A stretch of DNA of 64,000 nt from Leisingera sp. NJS204 (GTDB lineage: Bacteria; Pseudomonadota; Alphaproteobacteria; Rhodobacterales; Rhodobacteraceae): positions 134,501-198,500 of the forward strand of contig NZ_CP035417.1 of NCBI RefSeq assembly GCF_004123675.1, read 5' to 3'. This document shows, piece by piece, positions 48,813-56,517 of this stretch. Position numbers and translations under genes: made by a program. The notes below the pieces were generated by a model. The model was not told the origin of the DNA. It made no database searches and worked only from the letters and a program-made list of their open reading frames with translations. Each line of letters begins with the position of its first letter. The stretch's first letter is position 1.

Positions 48813-49178
48813 TTATTCGCTGACCATCTCCATCACAGCATCCAGGTGGGATGTCTTGAACGGGCGAGAAAGCATGGGCAGGGACTGCAGTTCCGGCTCG
48901 GTGGTGTCCCCATTCACCAGGATGACAGGCCAATTTTTTGACAGAGCTGTGAAAAGCCAGTCACGCGCCGCCGGTTCACTAAGCGGGAAGGCAAAGAACA
49001 CCAGCCGGGGCGGCGGTTGGCTGTCATCGAAAAATGCGGAACACTGCTCAATTTTGGTTTCGCTCAAAACGGTATCGAGACCGCGGCGGATCAGATAGTC
49101 GCTTATGTCAAGCGCTTCAAAAGCGTTCTTAGTCAGGATCAATACCGGCGCTTCCGCGCCGCGAGTTTCAGTACCCAT
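48813..49178 (-). CDS. degenerate receiver-like protein (121 aa)
   Basis: A soluble protein with a receiver-like strand pattern: APVLILTKNAFEALDISDYL, then PRLVFFAFPLSE where the acceptor-Asp strand should be, WPVILVNGDT, and PMLSRPFKTSHLDAVM as the last strand and helix with Arg for the conserved Lys. No phospho-acceptor is evident. The start is ATG 49178 after GGAGACC, rather than the upstream ATGs. Same architecture as the protein at 45108-45524. Confidence 0.65.
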   Translation of the reverse strand: MGTETRGAEAPVLILTKNAFEALDISDYLIRRGLDTVLSETKIEQCSAFFDDSQPPPRLVFFAFPLSEPAARDWLFTALSKNWPVILVNGDTTEPELQSLPMLSRPFKTSHLDAVMEMVSE

Positions 49179-49791
49179 AAGGTCTCCATTCACTTGTAGA
49201 GGAGCCATGGCATTGCGCCGGGCAGCTGGCATTAAACTATGACATATCGAGTCTCGAAAAATGTCGTCAGAGTGTTTTTCCGTCCGGACACAGCCGCGGG
49301 ATGGCTAACCCGAAGGCGGGCAAGGGAGGGTGTCGGCTAACCTGTTGATAAATATTGGTTGTCGTGCATTGCCCTGGGGTAGTGCGGTTGGAAGAGGAAG
49401 GTCTTCCCTGAAAGCTTCGGCCGCAACGGCGGGTAAAGTCAATTGTCACAGGACACTTCACTCCAGCGGGCGGCACGTTAGGGGCTATGCCCCTTGGCCA
49501 GCGCGGGATATCCGGGCGTCATATGGCGGATTTGCAACGTGATCCAAGCCGAACGGCGCGGTTGCCTCCAGGCGTTTTAAAGCCAGGGGGACTGCTTTAT
49601 GGATTTTTGTATGAGGACAATCCAGGTCGCCAGTCATCCAGCGTCTTGCCTGCGGACCGTTTGCAGCAGCCGGATGCGGAGAGCGCACTGCTCCGGCAGG
49701 CGAACCGTCACCTGCATAACAGTGCGGACCTGCCGCAGCGATGGCCGCCGAGTGGTGCAACTGCCTTGGAATTGATCGGGAGGATGCGGAT
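49179..49791. other. 613-base region without a recognised gene
   Basis: Short frames on both strands show no recognisable domains or good ribosome sites. It must hold the promoter of the MscS gene and the upstream part of the receiver-like gene; I found no GGAAC-N16-CGTT match here. Confidence 0.5.
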
Positions 49792-51216
49792 TTGAACCGT
49801 AGAAAGATTTATACCGGGCGGCATCAGGGGCGCATCCTGACGCTTGGGCATGGATTGAAGGCGTTTTTAGTGTGCCTGGTTGCTGCGGCTGCACTCTGCC
49901 TTGGAACGGCCAGCGGCCAGGCACAGACCGCCACTGATCCGGTTCAGACCGACGGCCTGATCGAAGTCGGCGACGCGGCAGTGCGCGATAGCGCGATTTT
50001 GAGCAGGATCGAAAAACTGCTCGCTGAAATTGAAGGCTATGGGGCCGTGACAGTATCGGTTTCCGAAGGTGTTGTCCGTATCACCGGCCAGGTGATCGAC
50101 AATGCGGCGCAAGACAGGCTGACGCAGATCGTCAACCGCGTGGCCGGTGTGGTGGCGATTGAGAACGAGACCGAAATCAGCGGCACGCTCGAAGAGAGGC
50201 TGGCCCCCGCGGTGGACCGGATTGCCGCCCGCACGCGGAATCTGCTGGCGAACGGGCCGATTTTTCTGGTTGCGGTGACGGCCTTCTTTCTGGTGGCGGC
50301 AGGAGGCTGGCTGCTGACGACGCGGATCGGCATCTGGACCCGGCTGGCGCCCAACCCCTTTATCGCGGATGTCTACCGGGCGGTTGCGCGTATCATGTTC
50401 ATTCTGACGGGGCTGGTTCTGGCGCTTGATATCATGAACGCAACGGCGCTGATTGGTGCCGTGCTGGGGGCGGCGGGGGTAGTTGGCCTGGCGCTTGGCT
50501 TTGCGGTGCGTGACACAGTGGAGAACTTCATTGCCTCCATTCTGCTTAGCCTGCGCCAGCCGTTCAGGCCCAATGACTACGTGGACATTCAGGGCGATCA
50601 GGGAACGGTGGCGCGGCTGACTTCGCGGGCAACCATCCTGATCTCTCCCGAGGGCAACCATATCCGAATTCCCAATGCCACTGTCTTTAAGGGGCGCATC
50701 GTGAATTTCACCCGCGATCCGCATCGCCGTTTCGGCTTTGATCTGGGCGTGGATGCCGACGCGGATCTGGCAGCGGCGTTGTCCACAGCCGTGGCCGCAC
50801 TCGAGGCGCAGCCATTTGTGCTGGAAGATCCGGAGGTTGGCGCCTGGATCAGCGAAGTCGGGGATTCCAATGTGATCCTGACCTTCACCGGCTGGGTAGA
50901 TCAGACCCAAGTGGATTTCGCCAAGGCGCGCGGTGAGGCGATCCGGGCAGCCAAAATGGCGCTGGAAGGCGCGGGATTCGGCCTGCCCGAACCAATCTAC
51001 CGGGTCCGTCTGGACGGGGCGCAAGACGCTGCTGCTGCCGCCCCGGCGAAGCGCGTTGACACCCGGAAAACCCCGCCAGCGGCCAGCAGCGCAGATTTGC
51101 CCGAGGCCGCCGATCCGGCGCGGGCGGAACCGGCGGTGACCGGGGCCGCCGAGCGGGAGCGTGAGGGGCTGGATGGTGTGGAGAACTTGCTGGATGCGCA
51201 GCAGCGCGCCGAGTAA
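49792..51216 (+). CDS. MscS-type mechanosensitive channel with BON domain
   Basis: About 474 residues. A hydrophobic signal/anchor near residues 20-40 is followed by a periplasmic BON-type domain (about 65-135, GYGAVTVSVSEGVVRITGQV). Transmembrane segments follow, and the MscS pore helix is in VVGLALGFAVRDTVENFIASILL. The MscS beta domain has VDIQGDQGTVARL and IRIPNATVF. The frame opens at 49741, but TTG 49792 has GGGAGG 8 bases before it. It would relieve turgor under osmotic downshock. The C-terminal tail is Ala/Pro-rich. Confidence 0.88.
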   Translation: MNRRKIYTGRHQGRILTLGHGLKAFLVCLVAAAALCLGTASGQAQTATDPVQTDGLIEVGDAAVRDSAILSRIEKLLAEIEGYGAVTVSVSEGVVRITGQVIDNAAQDRLTQIVNRVAGVVAIENETEISGTLEERLAPAVDRIAARTRNLLANGPIFLVAVTAFFLVAAGGWLLTTRIGIWTRLAPNPFIADVYRAVARIMFILTGLVLALDIMNATALIGAVLGAAGVVGLALGFAVRDTVENFIASILLSLRQPFRPNDYVDIQGDQGTVARLTSRATILISPEGNHIRIPNATVFKGRIVNFTRDPHRRFGFDLGVDADADLAAALSTAVAALEAQPFVLEDPEVGAWISEVGDSNVILTFTGWVDQTQVDFAKARGEAIRAAKMALEGAGFGLPEPIYRVRLDGAQDAAAAAPAKRVDTRKTPPAASSADLPEAADPARAEPAVTGAAEREREGLDGVENLLDAQQRAE

Positions 51217-51228
51217 GGACCGGCTGCC

Positions 51229-51250
51229 GCCCGCACCTGGCGGTGCGGGC
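51229..51250. terminator. hairpin between mscS-like gene and AI-2E permease
   Basis: Nine-base arms gcccgcacc/ggtgcgggc with a 4-base loop between two convergent genes; no U-run. Confidence 0.45.
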
Positions 51251-51259
51251 ATATTCCAC

Positions 51260-52291
51260 TCACATAATATTGTGCAATGGATCCTCAGCCGTCTTTGCAG
51301 GCAGGCTGTGGCGCGGATCCAGCATAACTCCCAGCCACAACAGAAGCGGCAGCGCCACAAATGCACCGATGGGACCCCACAGCCACAGGCCGAAAACAAT
51401 GGCCAGAAAGACCAGCAACGGGTTCACTGCCAGACGGTTGCCGACCAGTAATGGCGTGACGATATTCGCCTCGGTCAGGTTAATGATAAGGAACAGCACC
51501 GGCGGCGCCACCGCAAGGGCACCGGTGAATTGCAGGGCGCCGGCAATACCCAGCCCCAGAATCATCAGCAGCGGGCCAAGGTAAAGAACGTAGTTCAGCA
51601 GGGCTGCCGCAAGCCCCCAGAGCACGGCGTATTCCAGCCCCAAAGCCAAGAAAATGCCTGCAGTCACCACACCAAGACCAGCATTCACCACGGTGATCGC
51701 GGCAAAATAGCGGGCCACGGCCTTGTCGGCATGCTTGAGCCGGCCGTACAACGGACCGGTGAGGCGGTAGAGATCGTCCCGGGTCAGCGTGAAGAAGAAC
51801 AGCGTGCCCACGAAGATGAACACTTGAGAGAGAAAGCTGGGCGCCAGCCACAGCGCGTCCCCCACGGATGGGATGGCGGTCTGGGGCTCCATCGCTTCAG
51901 CGCCGACAGTGTTTTCGATTTCCTCGCTGATGGTCTCTATCCCGCGCAGCAAGGAAGAGGCCTTGTCGATCAGTGAGGATATGACAGCCTTGATGCGCGG
52001 CAGTTCCTCGATCAGGGCATTCACGACCGGCTCGATCAGCAGTACGGCGGTGGCCACAAACAATGTGCAGGCAAGCAGCAGAGACAAGGCAATCACCAGC
52101 CGCGGCACGCCATAGCGTGCCAGCTTGTCAGCAAGCGGCGACACAACGATGCCCAGAACCAGAGCAAAACTCATCGGTGCCAGGATCTGCTGTGCATGCT
52201 GCAATGCCGCTGTGATGCTGATGATCGTGAGGATCATCAGCATCACCCGGACCCCCCGGCCGCTGAGTGTGGTCTTTAGATATCCTGGCAT
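51260..52291 (-). CDS. AI-2E family transporter
   Basis: A 343-residue inner-membrane protein of the AI-2E/PerM family: about eight hydrophobic segments, MSFALVLGIVVSPLADKLARYGVPR near the N-terminus and GPIGAFVALPLLLWL at the end. Members move varied small solutes (some act as Na+/H+ antiporters), so the name does not fix a substrate. It is the last gene of a four-gene minus-strand run starting at 53876 behind an EcfG-type promoter. It starts 5 bases after the preceding gene. Confidence 0.85.
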   Translation of the reverse strand: MPGYLKTTLSGRGVRVMLMILTIISITAALQHAQQILAPMSFALVLGIVVSPLADKLARYGVPRLVIALSLLLACTLFVATAVLLIEPVVNALIEELPRIKAVISSLIDKASSLLRGIETISEEIENTVGAEAMEPQTAIPSVGDALWLAPSFLSQVFIFVGTLFFFTLTRDDLYRLTGPLYGRLKHADKAVARYFAAITVVNAGLGVVTAGIFLALGLEYAVLWGLAAALLNYVLYLGPLLMILGLGIAGALQFTGALAVAPPVLFLIINLTEANIVTPLLVGNRLAVNPLLVFLAIVFGLWLWGPIGAFVALPLLLWLGVMLDPRHSLPAKTAEDPLHNIM

Positions 52292-52296
52292 TGCCG

Positions 52297-53064
52297 TCAG
52301 ACAGAAGCCGCATGCGGTGCCGGGCCGGTATCTGACGGATCGAGGCTTGCGCTGGCCTTGCGGTGCAGCTTGTCCATTTCCTCGCGCAGGGCGGCCTCGG
52401 CTTTGGCGGCCAGCGCATCACGGCGGGCGCCAAGCAACTCGTCCTCCTGACGGGTAGAAGGCAGCAAGGCCCCGATCAGTGCGCCCAGGCCTAGGGCAAT
52501 GGCCCCGGCGGCCAGCGGGTTCTGATCGAAAAAAGTTCGCGAGCGGGCCGCGGCTTTGGCGGTATGCGATTCAACTTTCTCCTGCGCCTGCAGGGCAGCA
52601 GTGCGCGCCTTCAACACCCGCTTGCGGGCAGCTGCGGGCAGGGCGTCCAGCCCTGCGTCCAGTGTCTCGCGCATCTTGCCAGCGCGGAGGGTTTCTTCAC
52701 TCATACCGGTCATCTCCTGTTTAATGGCGGCATCTGCCGCGGCGACACGCGCGTCAAAACCGGCAAAAGCGGCTTCGGGGGGAACGGCGGCGGCCGGCTT
52801 GGCGGCGGTGCGCGGGCGGCTGCTGCTGCCGGTTCCGGTGAACAGAAGGGCCAACCCAGCCCCGGCCAGAACCAGGGCTGCGGGATTGCGCTTGGCTGCG
52901 GTAATTGCCTGGCGCCCCAGTTCGCCGCCATAGCCGTTTGCCGCTGCCGAAAGCTGTTCGGTCACCGATTGCGGCGCAACGGTGCCGGACAGGCTGGACA
53001 GGCTTTCTGCCAGCCGGCGGCGGTTTGCGTCCACGCGCTGTTCGATCTCTTCAGTAGCGGGCAT
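52297..53064 (-). CDS. DUF3618 domain protein
   Basis: A 255-residue Ala-rich protein. The N-terminal part (ATEEIEQRVDANRRRLAESLSSL) matches DUF3618. A short hydrophobic segment follows at about 70-88 (NPAALVLAGAGLALLFTG), then a long helical region and a second membrane-like stretch near 200 (NPLAAGAIALGLGALIGALLP), with a Lys/Glu-rich tail. ATG 53064 follows AAGGAGG. It overlaps the DUF1469 gene by 14 bp. Such proteins are typical GSR targets; function unknown. Confidence 0.8.
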   Translation of the reverse strand: MPATEEIEQRVDANRRRLAESLSSLSGTVAPQSVTEQLSAAANGYGGELGRQAITAAKRNPAALVLAGAGLALLFTGTGSSSRPRTAAKPAAAVPPEAAFAGFDARVAAADAAIKQEMTGMSEETLRAGKMRETLDAGLDALPAAARKRVLKARTAALQAQEKVESHTAKAAARSRTFFDQNPLAAGAIALGLGALIGALLPSTRQEDELLGARRDALAAKAEAALREEMDKLHRKASASLDPSDTGPAPHAASV

Positions 53065-53452
53065 TTGCGGCCTCCTTGATGCTGGCGGCATCTTTTTTAA
53101 CATTGCTGATGGTGCGCGATGGCAGCAGCGCCTCGCTGCTGAGCTGCGACTTGCCGAACAGCAGCAGACCCAGGGCAATGGCGATCAGCCCGCCGCCGAC
53201 GATCAGCGCGGCCCATCCGGCGGACAGGCCTGCGGATGCAATCCAGGCGACCAGCGCTGCCGCAAGCACATGCAGTCCAGCCAGCGCCACCAGAGCGGCA
53301 ATAGCGAAACAAGCCAGCCCGGTTCCGGCGCGGGCGGCATTCTCCTTCAGCTCGCTCTTGGCAAGCTCGGCCTCACTGCGCAGCAGTGCCGTGAAATGCC
53401 GGAGAGCTTCCAGGAACATATCCGGCGCTTGGCGCAGATCATGACGTGCCAT
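53051..53452 (-). CDS. DUF1469/YqjE-type (phage holin-like) membrane protein
   Basis: A 133-residue protein with an amphipathic N-terminal helix (LLRSEAELAKSELKENAARAG) and two transmembrane segments (about 48-72 and 78-98), the DUF1469 (Holin-X/YqjE) pattern. It belongs to the stress-linked YqjD-YqjE-like sets rather than to a phage. Overlaps both neighbours by 14 bp, so the operon is translationally tight. Confidence 0.8.
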   Translation of the reverse strand: MARHDLRQAPDMFLEALRHFTALLRSEAELAKSELKENAARAGTGLACFAIAALVALAGLHVLAAALVAWIASAGLSAGWAALIVGGGLIAIALGLLLFGKSQLSSEALLPSRTISNVKKDAASIKEAANARY

Positions 53453-53876
53453 GCCCGGCCTCCTGCGTCATATCTGCCGGACCGTTGCTGCGGCCGTCCG
53501 GTTCGCTTGCCTTGAGGAAGCGGGTGGCGGCGAACCCGGCCAGTGCCGCGCCGCCCAAAAACAGCAGCGGATTGCGGCGCGCAAAGGCACTGACATCACG
53601 CACAGACTGTTCAATGTCCAAGCTGCGCACCCGGTGGGCGGCGTCCTCAAGGTGGCCGGCAACCATCTGCGCGGCCTGCGACTGCATGGAGCCCAGTGCA
53701 AAAGCATCCGCTGCGGCGCCAGCGGCATCCGCTGTAGCCTGCACCTCGCGGGCGGCCTGCGACTGCGCGGCGTCTGCGGCATCGCGAACCGTGCCTTTAA
53801 CCGCACCCTTGGCCTTGCGGCCCAGATCGGCAGCTTGGGCGCGGGCTTGCGATTCCAGATCAGAAGTATCGGTCAT
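53439..53876 (-). CDS. Ala-rich membrane-anchored protein, first gene of a stress operon
   Basis: A 145-residue protein. The long Ala/Gln/Asp-rich helical N-terminal part (probably coiled) is followed by one hydrophobic segment near 105-120 (NPLLFLGGAALAGFAATRFL), the layout of ElaB/YqjD-like and nutrient-deprivation-induced proteins. Not assigned to a named family. Its EcfG-type promoter is at 53913-53937, giving a 5' leader of about 30-40 bases. Confidence 0.7.
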   Translation of the reverse strand: MTDTSDLESQARAQAADLGRKAKGAVKGTVRDAADAAQSQAAREVQATADAAGAAADAFALGSMQSQAAQMVAGHLEDAAHRVRSLDIEQSVRDVSAFARRNPLLFLGGAALAGFAATRFLKASEPDGRSNGPADMTQEAGHGTS

Positions 53877-53912
53877 ATCATCTGCCTCTTTGGTCTCGGG
53901 GTTCTAGGGGAA

Positions 53913-53937
53913 AACGCGCGCTGACGCTTTTTGTTCC
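53913..53937 (-). promoter_or_regulatory. EcfG-type promoter of the 53876-51260 operon
   Basis: GGAAC (53933-53937), 16-base spacer, CGTT (53913-53916) on the minus strand. Confidence 0.82.
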
Positions 53938-53953
53938 CTTGGTCGAATGAAAA

Positions 53954-53979
53954 CGGCCCGGCGTCCGAAGCCCGGGCCG
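53954..53979 (-). terminator. terminator of the PLDc_N gene
   Basis: Hairpin arms cggcccgg/ccgggccg followed on the minus strand by UUUU, 23 bases after the gene. Confidence 0.75.
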
Positions 53980-54001
53980 CACAATGGCTGCAGCAGCCGA
54001 G

Positions 54002-54187
54002 TCAGATTTTCGCGGCAGAGGACTTTGGACCTGCAATCAGCCAGATGATAAATCCCACAACGGGCAGAATGAGGATCACCAGCGTCCAAAGGATCTTGGC
54101 TGCGGTGGAGGCGCCAGAAGACAGGATCTGAATGATCGCATAAATGTCGGCGGCCAGCACCAGCAGGCCAATAATTCCATATTCCAT
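54002..54187 (-). CDS. PLDc_N domain small membrane protein
   Basis: A 61-residue protein with two transmembrane helices (MEYGIIGLLVLAADIYAII and ILWTLVILILPVVGFIIWLI), the phospholipase D-nuclease N-terminal (PLDc_N) module on its own. The ILPVVGFIIWLIAGP ending is characteristic. ATG 54187 follows AAGGGAG. It has its own EcfG-type promoter at 54223-54248 and a terminator at 53954-53979, so it forms a single-gene unit. Function unknown. Confidence 0.85.
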   Translation of the reverse strand: MEYGIIGLLVLAADIYAIIQILSSGASTAAKILWTLVILILPVVGFIIWLIAGPKSSAAKI

Positions 54188-54222
54188 GATTTGCTCCCTT
54201 CGGTTTGTTGTTCTGAAGGGAA

Positions 54223-54248
54223 AACGCGCGGAACCGGCAAAAGGTTCC
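54223..54248 (-). promoter_or_regulatory. EcfG-type promoter for the PLDc_N gene
   Basis: GGAAC (54244-54248), 17-base spacer, CGTT (54223-54226) on the minus strand. Confidence 0.8.
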
Positions 54249-54303
54249 CTGCCAGGGCAAAAATGGAAGGTGACCCATTTAGGGATGGCGGCCGGCCAGC
54301 CGC

Positions 54304-54331
54304 AAAAAAGCCGCGCTGGCTGCGCGGCTTT
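54304..54331 (-). terminator. terminator of the DUF1328/DUF883-like operon
   Basis: Stem aaagccgcg (54307-54315) with cgcggcttt (54323-54331), followed on the minus strand by a U6 run; about 44 bases after the 54375 stop. Confidence 0.85.
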
Positions 54332-54374
54332 GGCAAATTTCGAGTAATTCGGACGGCCCCTGCGGGCGGCAGGG

Positions 54375-54656
54375 TCAAAAACGGCTGCGCATGGCAAGGC
54401 CCAGCAGCACCCCAACGCCCAAGGCGCCGGCAATGGCAAGGCCCGGGTTTTTCCTGACAAATGCTTGTCCCTCTTTGGTCAGACGCTGCATTTCACCGGA
54501 ACTGTACTGAAGCCCGGCGTCAATCTGCTCTTGCGCCTGCTGAACCGTTTGAGCGGCCTGCTCTTTTACGCGTCCTGCGAGGTTGCCGGACTCGCTGTCT
54601 GAAGTGGATGCGGCGCTGCTTTTGGATTTCTGCTGTGCTTCGGCTGTGTTGGTCAT
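54375..54656 (-). CDS. DUF883 (ElaB/YqjD-like) membrane-anchored protein
   Basis: A 93-residue protein with a Ser/Gln-rich helical N-terminal part (VKEQAAQTVQQAQEQIDAG) and a C-terminal transmembrane anchor (NPGLAIAGALGVGVLLGLAM) ending in Arg-Ser-Arg-Phe. This is the ElaB/YqjD/DUF883 layout, whose E. coli members are stationary-phase tail-anchored proteins that bind ribosomes. ATG 54656 follows AAAGGA. It lies 55 bases behind the DUF1328 gene and probably shares its promoter. Confidence 0.78.
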   Translation of the reverse strand: MTNTAEAQQKSKSSAASTSDSESGNLAGRVKEQAAQTVQQAQEQIDAGLQYSSGEMQRLTKEGQAFVRKNPGLAIAGALGVGVLLGLAMRSRF

Positions 54657-54711
54657 GTGTCGGGTTCCTTTTACTAGCTGCCATTCTGCTGTGTGCGTGC
54701 GGCGGGTCAGG

Positions 54712-54873
54712 TCAGCCTTTTATCAGGCGGACAATGATCGAGAGGACAAAGAGCACCAGGAAAATCACAAAGAGGATCTGTGCGATCCCGGCGGATGCGC
54801 CCGCGATGCCGCTGAATCCAAGAACTGCGGCGACGAGTGCCACGACGAGAAACGTGATTGCCCAACCAAGCAT
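54712..54873 (-). CDS. DUF1328 (YtjA-like) small membrane protein
   Basis: A 53-residue protein from ATG 54873 to TGA 54712. It begins [20 protein letters not shown] and ends [12 protein letters not shown], two transmembrane helices with a Gly/Ala-rich link ([12 protein letters not shown]), the classic DUF1328 sequence. It follows an AAGGGAAAGAGCC site. An EcfG-type promoter match lies about 55 bases upstream at 54926-54950. Easily missed because of its size. Function unknown; often stress-induced. Confidence 0.9.
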   Translation of the reverse strand: MLGWAITFLVVALVAAVLGFSGIAGASAGIAQILFVIFLVLFVLSIIVRLIKG

Positions 54874-54925
54874 GGCTCTTTCCCTTCATTGTTTGCGCGC
54901 TGCGAAGAGCGCCATCTGGCAAGTT

Positions 54926-54950
54926 AACGGCTGAGCGGGCGAATGGTTCC
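54926..54950 (-). promoter_or_regulatory. EcfG-type promoter for the DUF1328 operon
   Basis: GGAAC (54946-54950), 16-base spacer, CGTT (54926-54929) on the minus strand. Confidence 0.82.
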
Positions 54951-54998
54951 GGATTTCCGTTGCCATGACTGCAATGCTGCGGATTCTTAGCAAAAGAA

Positions 54999-55025
54999 AA
55001 AGCGCAGCGGCCGGCGCTGCGCTTT
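54999..55025 (-). terminator. terminator of the 82-aa protein gene
   Basis: An 11-bp stem (54999-55009 with 55015-55025) followed on the minus strand by a U-rich run; 20 bases after the stop. Confidence 0.82.
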
Positions 55026-55044
55026 GTGAAACCGGGACGCTTGA

Positions 55045-55293
55045 TCAGCCGCCGTCGCTGGCGTCTTCTTCAGGGCTTTGAATGTCGACGGTGGGGACGG
55101 TCACGGTCACTTCTTTGGTGCCGGTTTCAATGTCGCCAACCTCGGCGTCGAATTCCGGCAGCTGACCGCCTTCGACGGAGACCTCCACATCAGGAAGACG
55201 GGTATCCTGGGTCTGATCGATGTCGATCATATAGATGCCAAATACCAGCACAAGGATGCCAGCGACTGCGGCAAGAATAATAGGAGGTTTCAC
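55045..55293 (-). CDS. membrane-anchored acidic protein of unknown function (82 aa)
   Basis: One N-terminal hydrophobic segment (MKPPIILAAVAGILVLVFGIY) followed by about 60 strongly acidic, beta-prone residues with repeated V/D/E pairs (PDVEVSVEGG, KEVTVTVPTVD). The soluble part would face the periplasm. No family recognised. It has its own EcfG-type promoter (55326-55351) and terminator (54999-55025). Confidence 0.7.
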   Translation of the reverse strand: MKPPIILAAVAGILVLVFGIYMIDIDQTQDTRLPDVEVSVEGGQLPEFDAEVGDIETGTKEVTVTVPTVDIQSPEEDASDGG

Positions 55294-55325
55294 GATACTG
55301 TCCTTTCGGGTTGCTTCATCCGGCT

Positions 55326-55351
55326 AACGCGCCCGCGAGCGGAAAGGTTCC
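55326..55351 (-). promoter_or_regulatory. EcfG-type promoter for the 82-aa protein gene
   Basis: GGAAC (55347-55351), 17-base spacer, CGTT (55326-55329) on the minus strand. Confidence 0.8.
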
Positions 55352-55422
55352 GTAAAAACCGCCCGGCACAGCAAAAAAATGCAAGTCGATTCAAGGCTCA
55401 ACGCGCTAAGTGAAAAAGAAAA

Positions 55423-55452
55423 GGACCCCTGCCGGATTAAAGGCAGGGGTCC
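55423..55452 (-). terminator. probable terminator downstream of the second Crp/Fnr gene
   Basis: An 11-bp stem (ggacccctgcc with ggcaggggtcc) followed on the minus strand by a U-rich run, 170 bases after the 55623 stop. I see no gene in the 55453-55622 stretch in between. Confidence 0.65.
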
Positions 55453-55622
55453 AGTGAATGGACCAAATCGGGGACGGGCCCTGCAGCGTTTTCAGGCTGC
55501 TAACTGTTGAAAGACGCACAGCACGCGGAAATGTTCCGCAAGAAATGCGCGGAGCGCAAAATTCTGTGGCTCATTCGCCTGCGCAAATGCGCTGCGGGGC
55601 GCCAGTCTGGCAATGCGAGGGA

Positions 55623-56348
55623 TCAGACCAGCGGGCGTTCACGGACATGGCTTTCCTCACCCGCCAGCTCTTCCAGCTTTTCCATATCATGGATCGTCAG
55701 CGTACCTTGCTGCCAGCTCAGAACGCCATTCTTGCGCAATTCGGCAAGTTGTTTGTTGGTGTGGACAAGAGAAAGGCCCAAAGCGTCTGCAATATCTTGC
55801 TGGGTATAGGGAAGGGGCGCCGTATTTTTGCGGGCCTGCCCGGTTCCTTCGGCACGTCGAAAGAAACGGGCCATTGCCCAGGCGATCTTCTCATAGGCCG
55901 GGCGCTGACCGACAGCGGCCAGCGCATCGCCCAGGAAATGTTCCTCGACCGCAGCCAGATGGGCAACAGCAAAGGCGCGTTCGGGGTGGCAGGTAAACAG
56001 ATCCCAGATGCCGGCCCGGTTGAACACGCAGAGCGTCATATCCGTCACCGCTTCGACCGAGTGGCCCATTTCCCCCATCACCCCGGCCTGCAGGCCCAGG
56101 AAATCGCCGGGCATCACAAAGCCGACCACCTGGCGGCTGCCATCGCTTAGCATTTTGTATTTCAGCCCCATGCCAGACAGGGCGGTGAACAATTGCGGTG
56201 ATTTTTCCCCCTGGGTCAGCAGGTGGGTTCCGGGGCCTGCCTGCATTTCACCAGTCTTGAAGCGCTGCATGAAATCGGCCTCTTCCGGCGAGAACTCCAG
56301 GAACAGGGACTGCCTGCGCAGCGGGCAGTTTTCGCAATTGGTTGTCAT
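55623..56348 (-). CDS. Crp/Fnr family transcriptional regulator
   Basis: A 241-residue regulator with N-terminal CENCPLRR, a cNMP-like sensor domain (FKTGEMQAGPGTHLL to about 145) and a C-terminal helix-turn-helix (QQDIADALGLSLVHTNKQL). Only the CxxC pair of the Fnr cysteine set is present at the N-terminus. ATG 56348 follows GTGAGG; the longer frame to 56504 is not needed. Paralogous to the protein at 44286-45017. It lies between the EcfG-controlled small genes and the first nepR-ecfG pair. Confidence 0.88.
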   Translation of the reverse strand: MTTNCENCPLRRQSLFLEFSPEEADFMQRFKTGEMQAGPGTHLLTQGEKSPQLFTALSGMGLKYKMLSDGSRQVVGFVMPGDFLGLQAGVMGEMGHSVEAVTDMTLCVFNRAGIWDLFTCHPERAFAVAHLAAVEEHFLGDALAAVGQRPAYEKIAWAMARFFRRAEGTGQARKNTAPLPYTQQDIADALGLSLVHTNKQLAELRKNGVLSWQQGTLTIHDMEKLEELAGEESHVRERPLV

Positions 56349-56517
56349 GACCAGCCTCACCGGCAAAGGCGCGGCTCCGTTCTGCCTGTGCGGATGCCCA
56401 GCGGATGCACCTGCGCCACTATTGTCCGTCGGTCCGGCCTCTGGGAAGAAAAAAGACGCAGGACAAGACCGCGCTCTCCGCCAGGAGCAGCGCAGTACTG
56501 ACACACAGACCGGACAT

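Noticed and set aside
53051-53452. Possible phage lysis gene (holin-like)
   Set aside because: The DUF1469 protein sits in a stress operon with DUF3618 and lacks any phage neighbours; the holin name reflects only topology.
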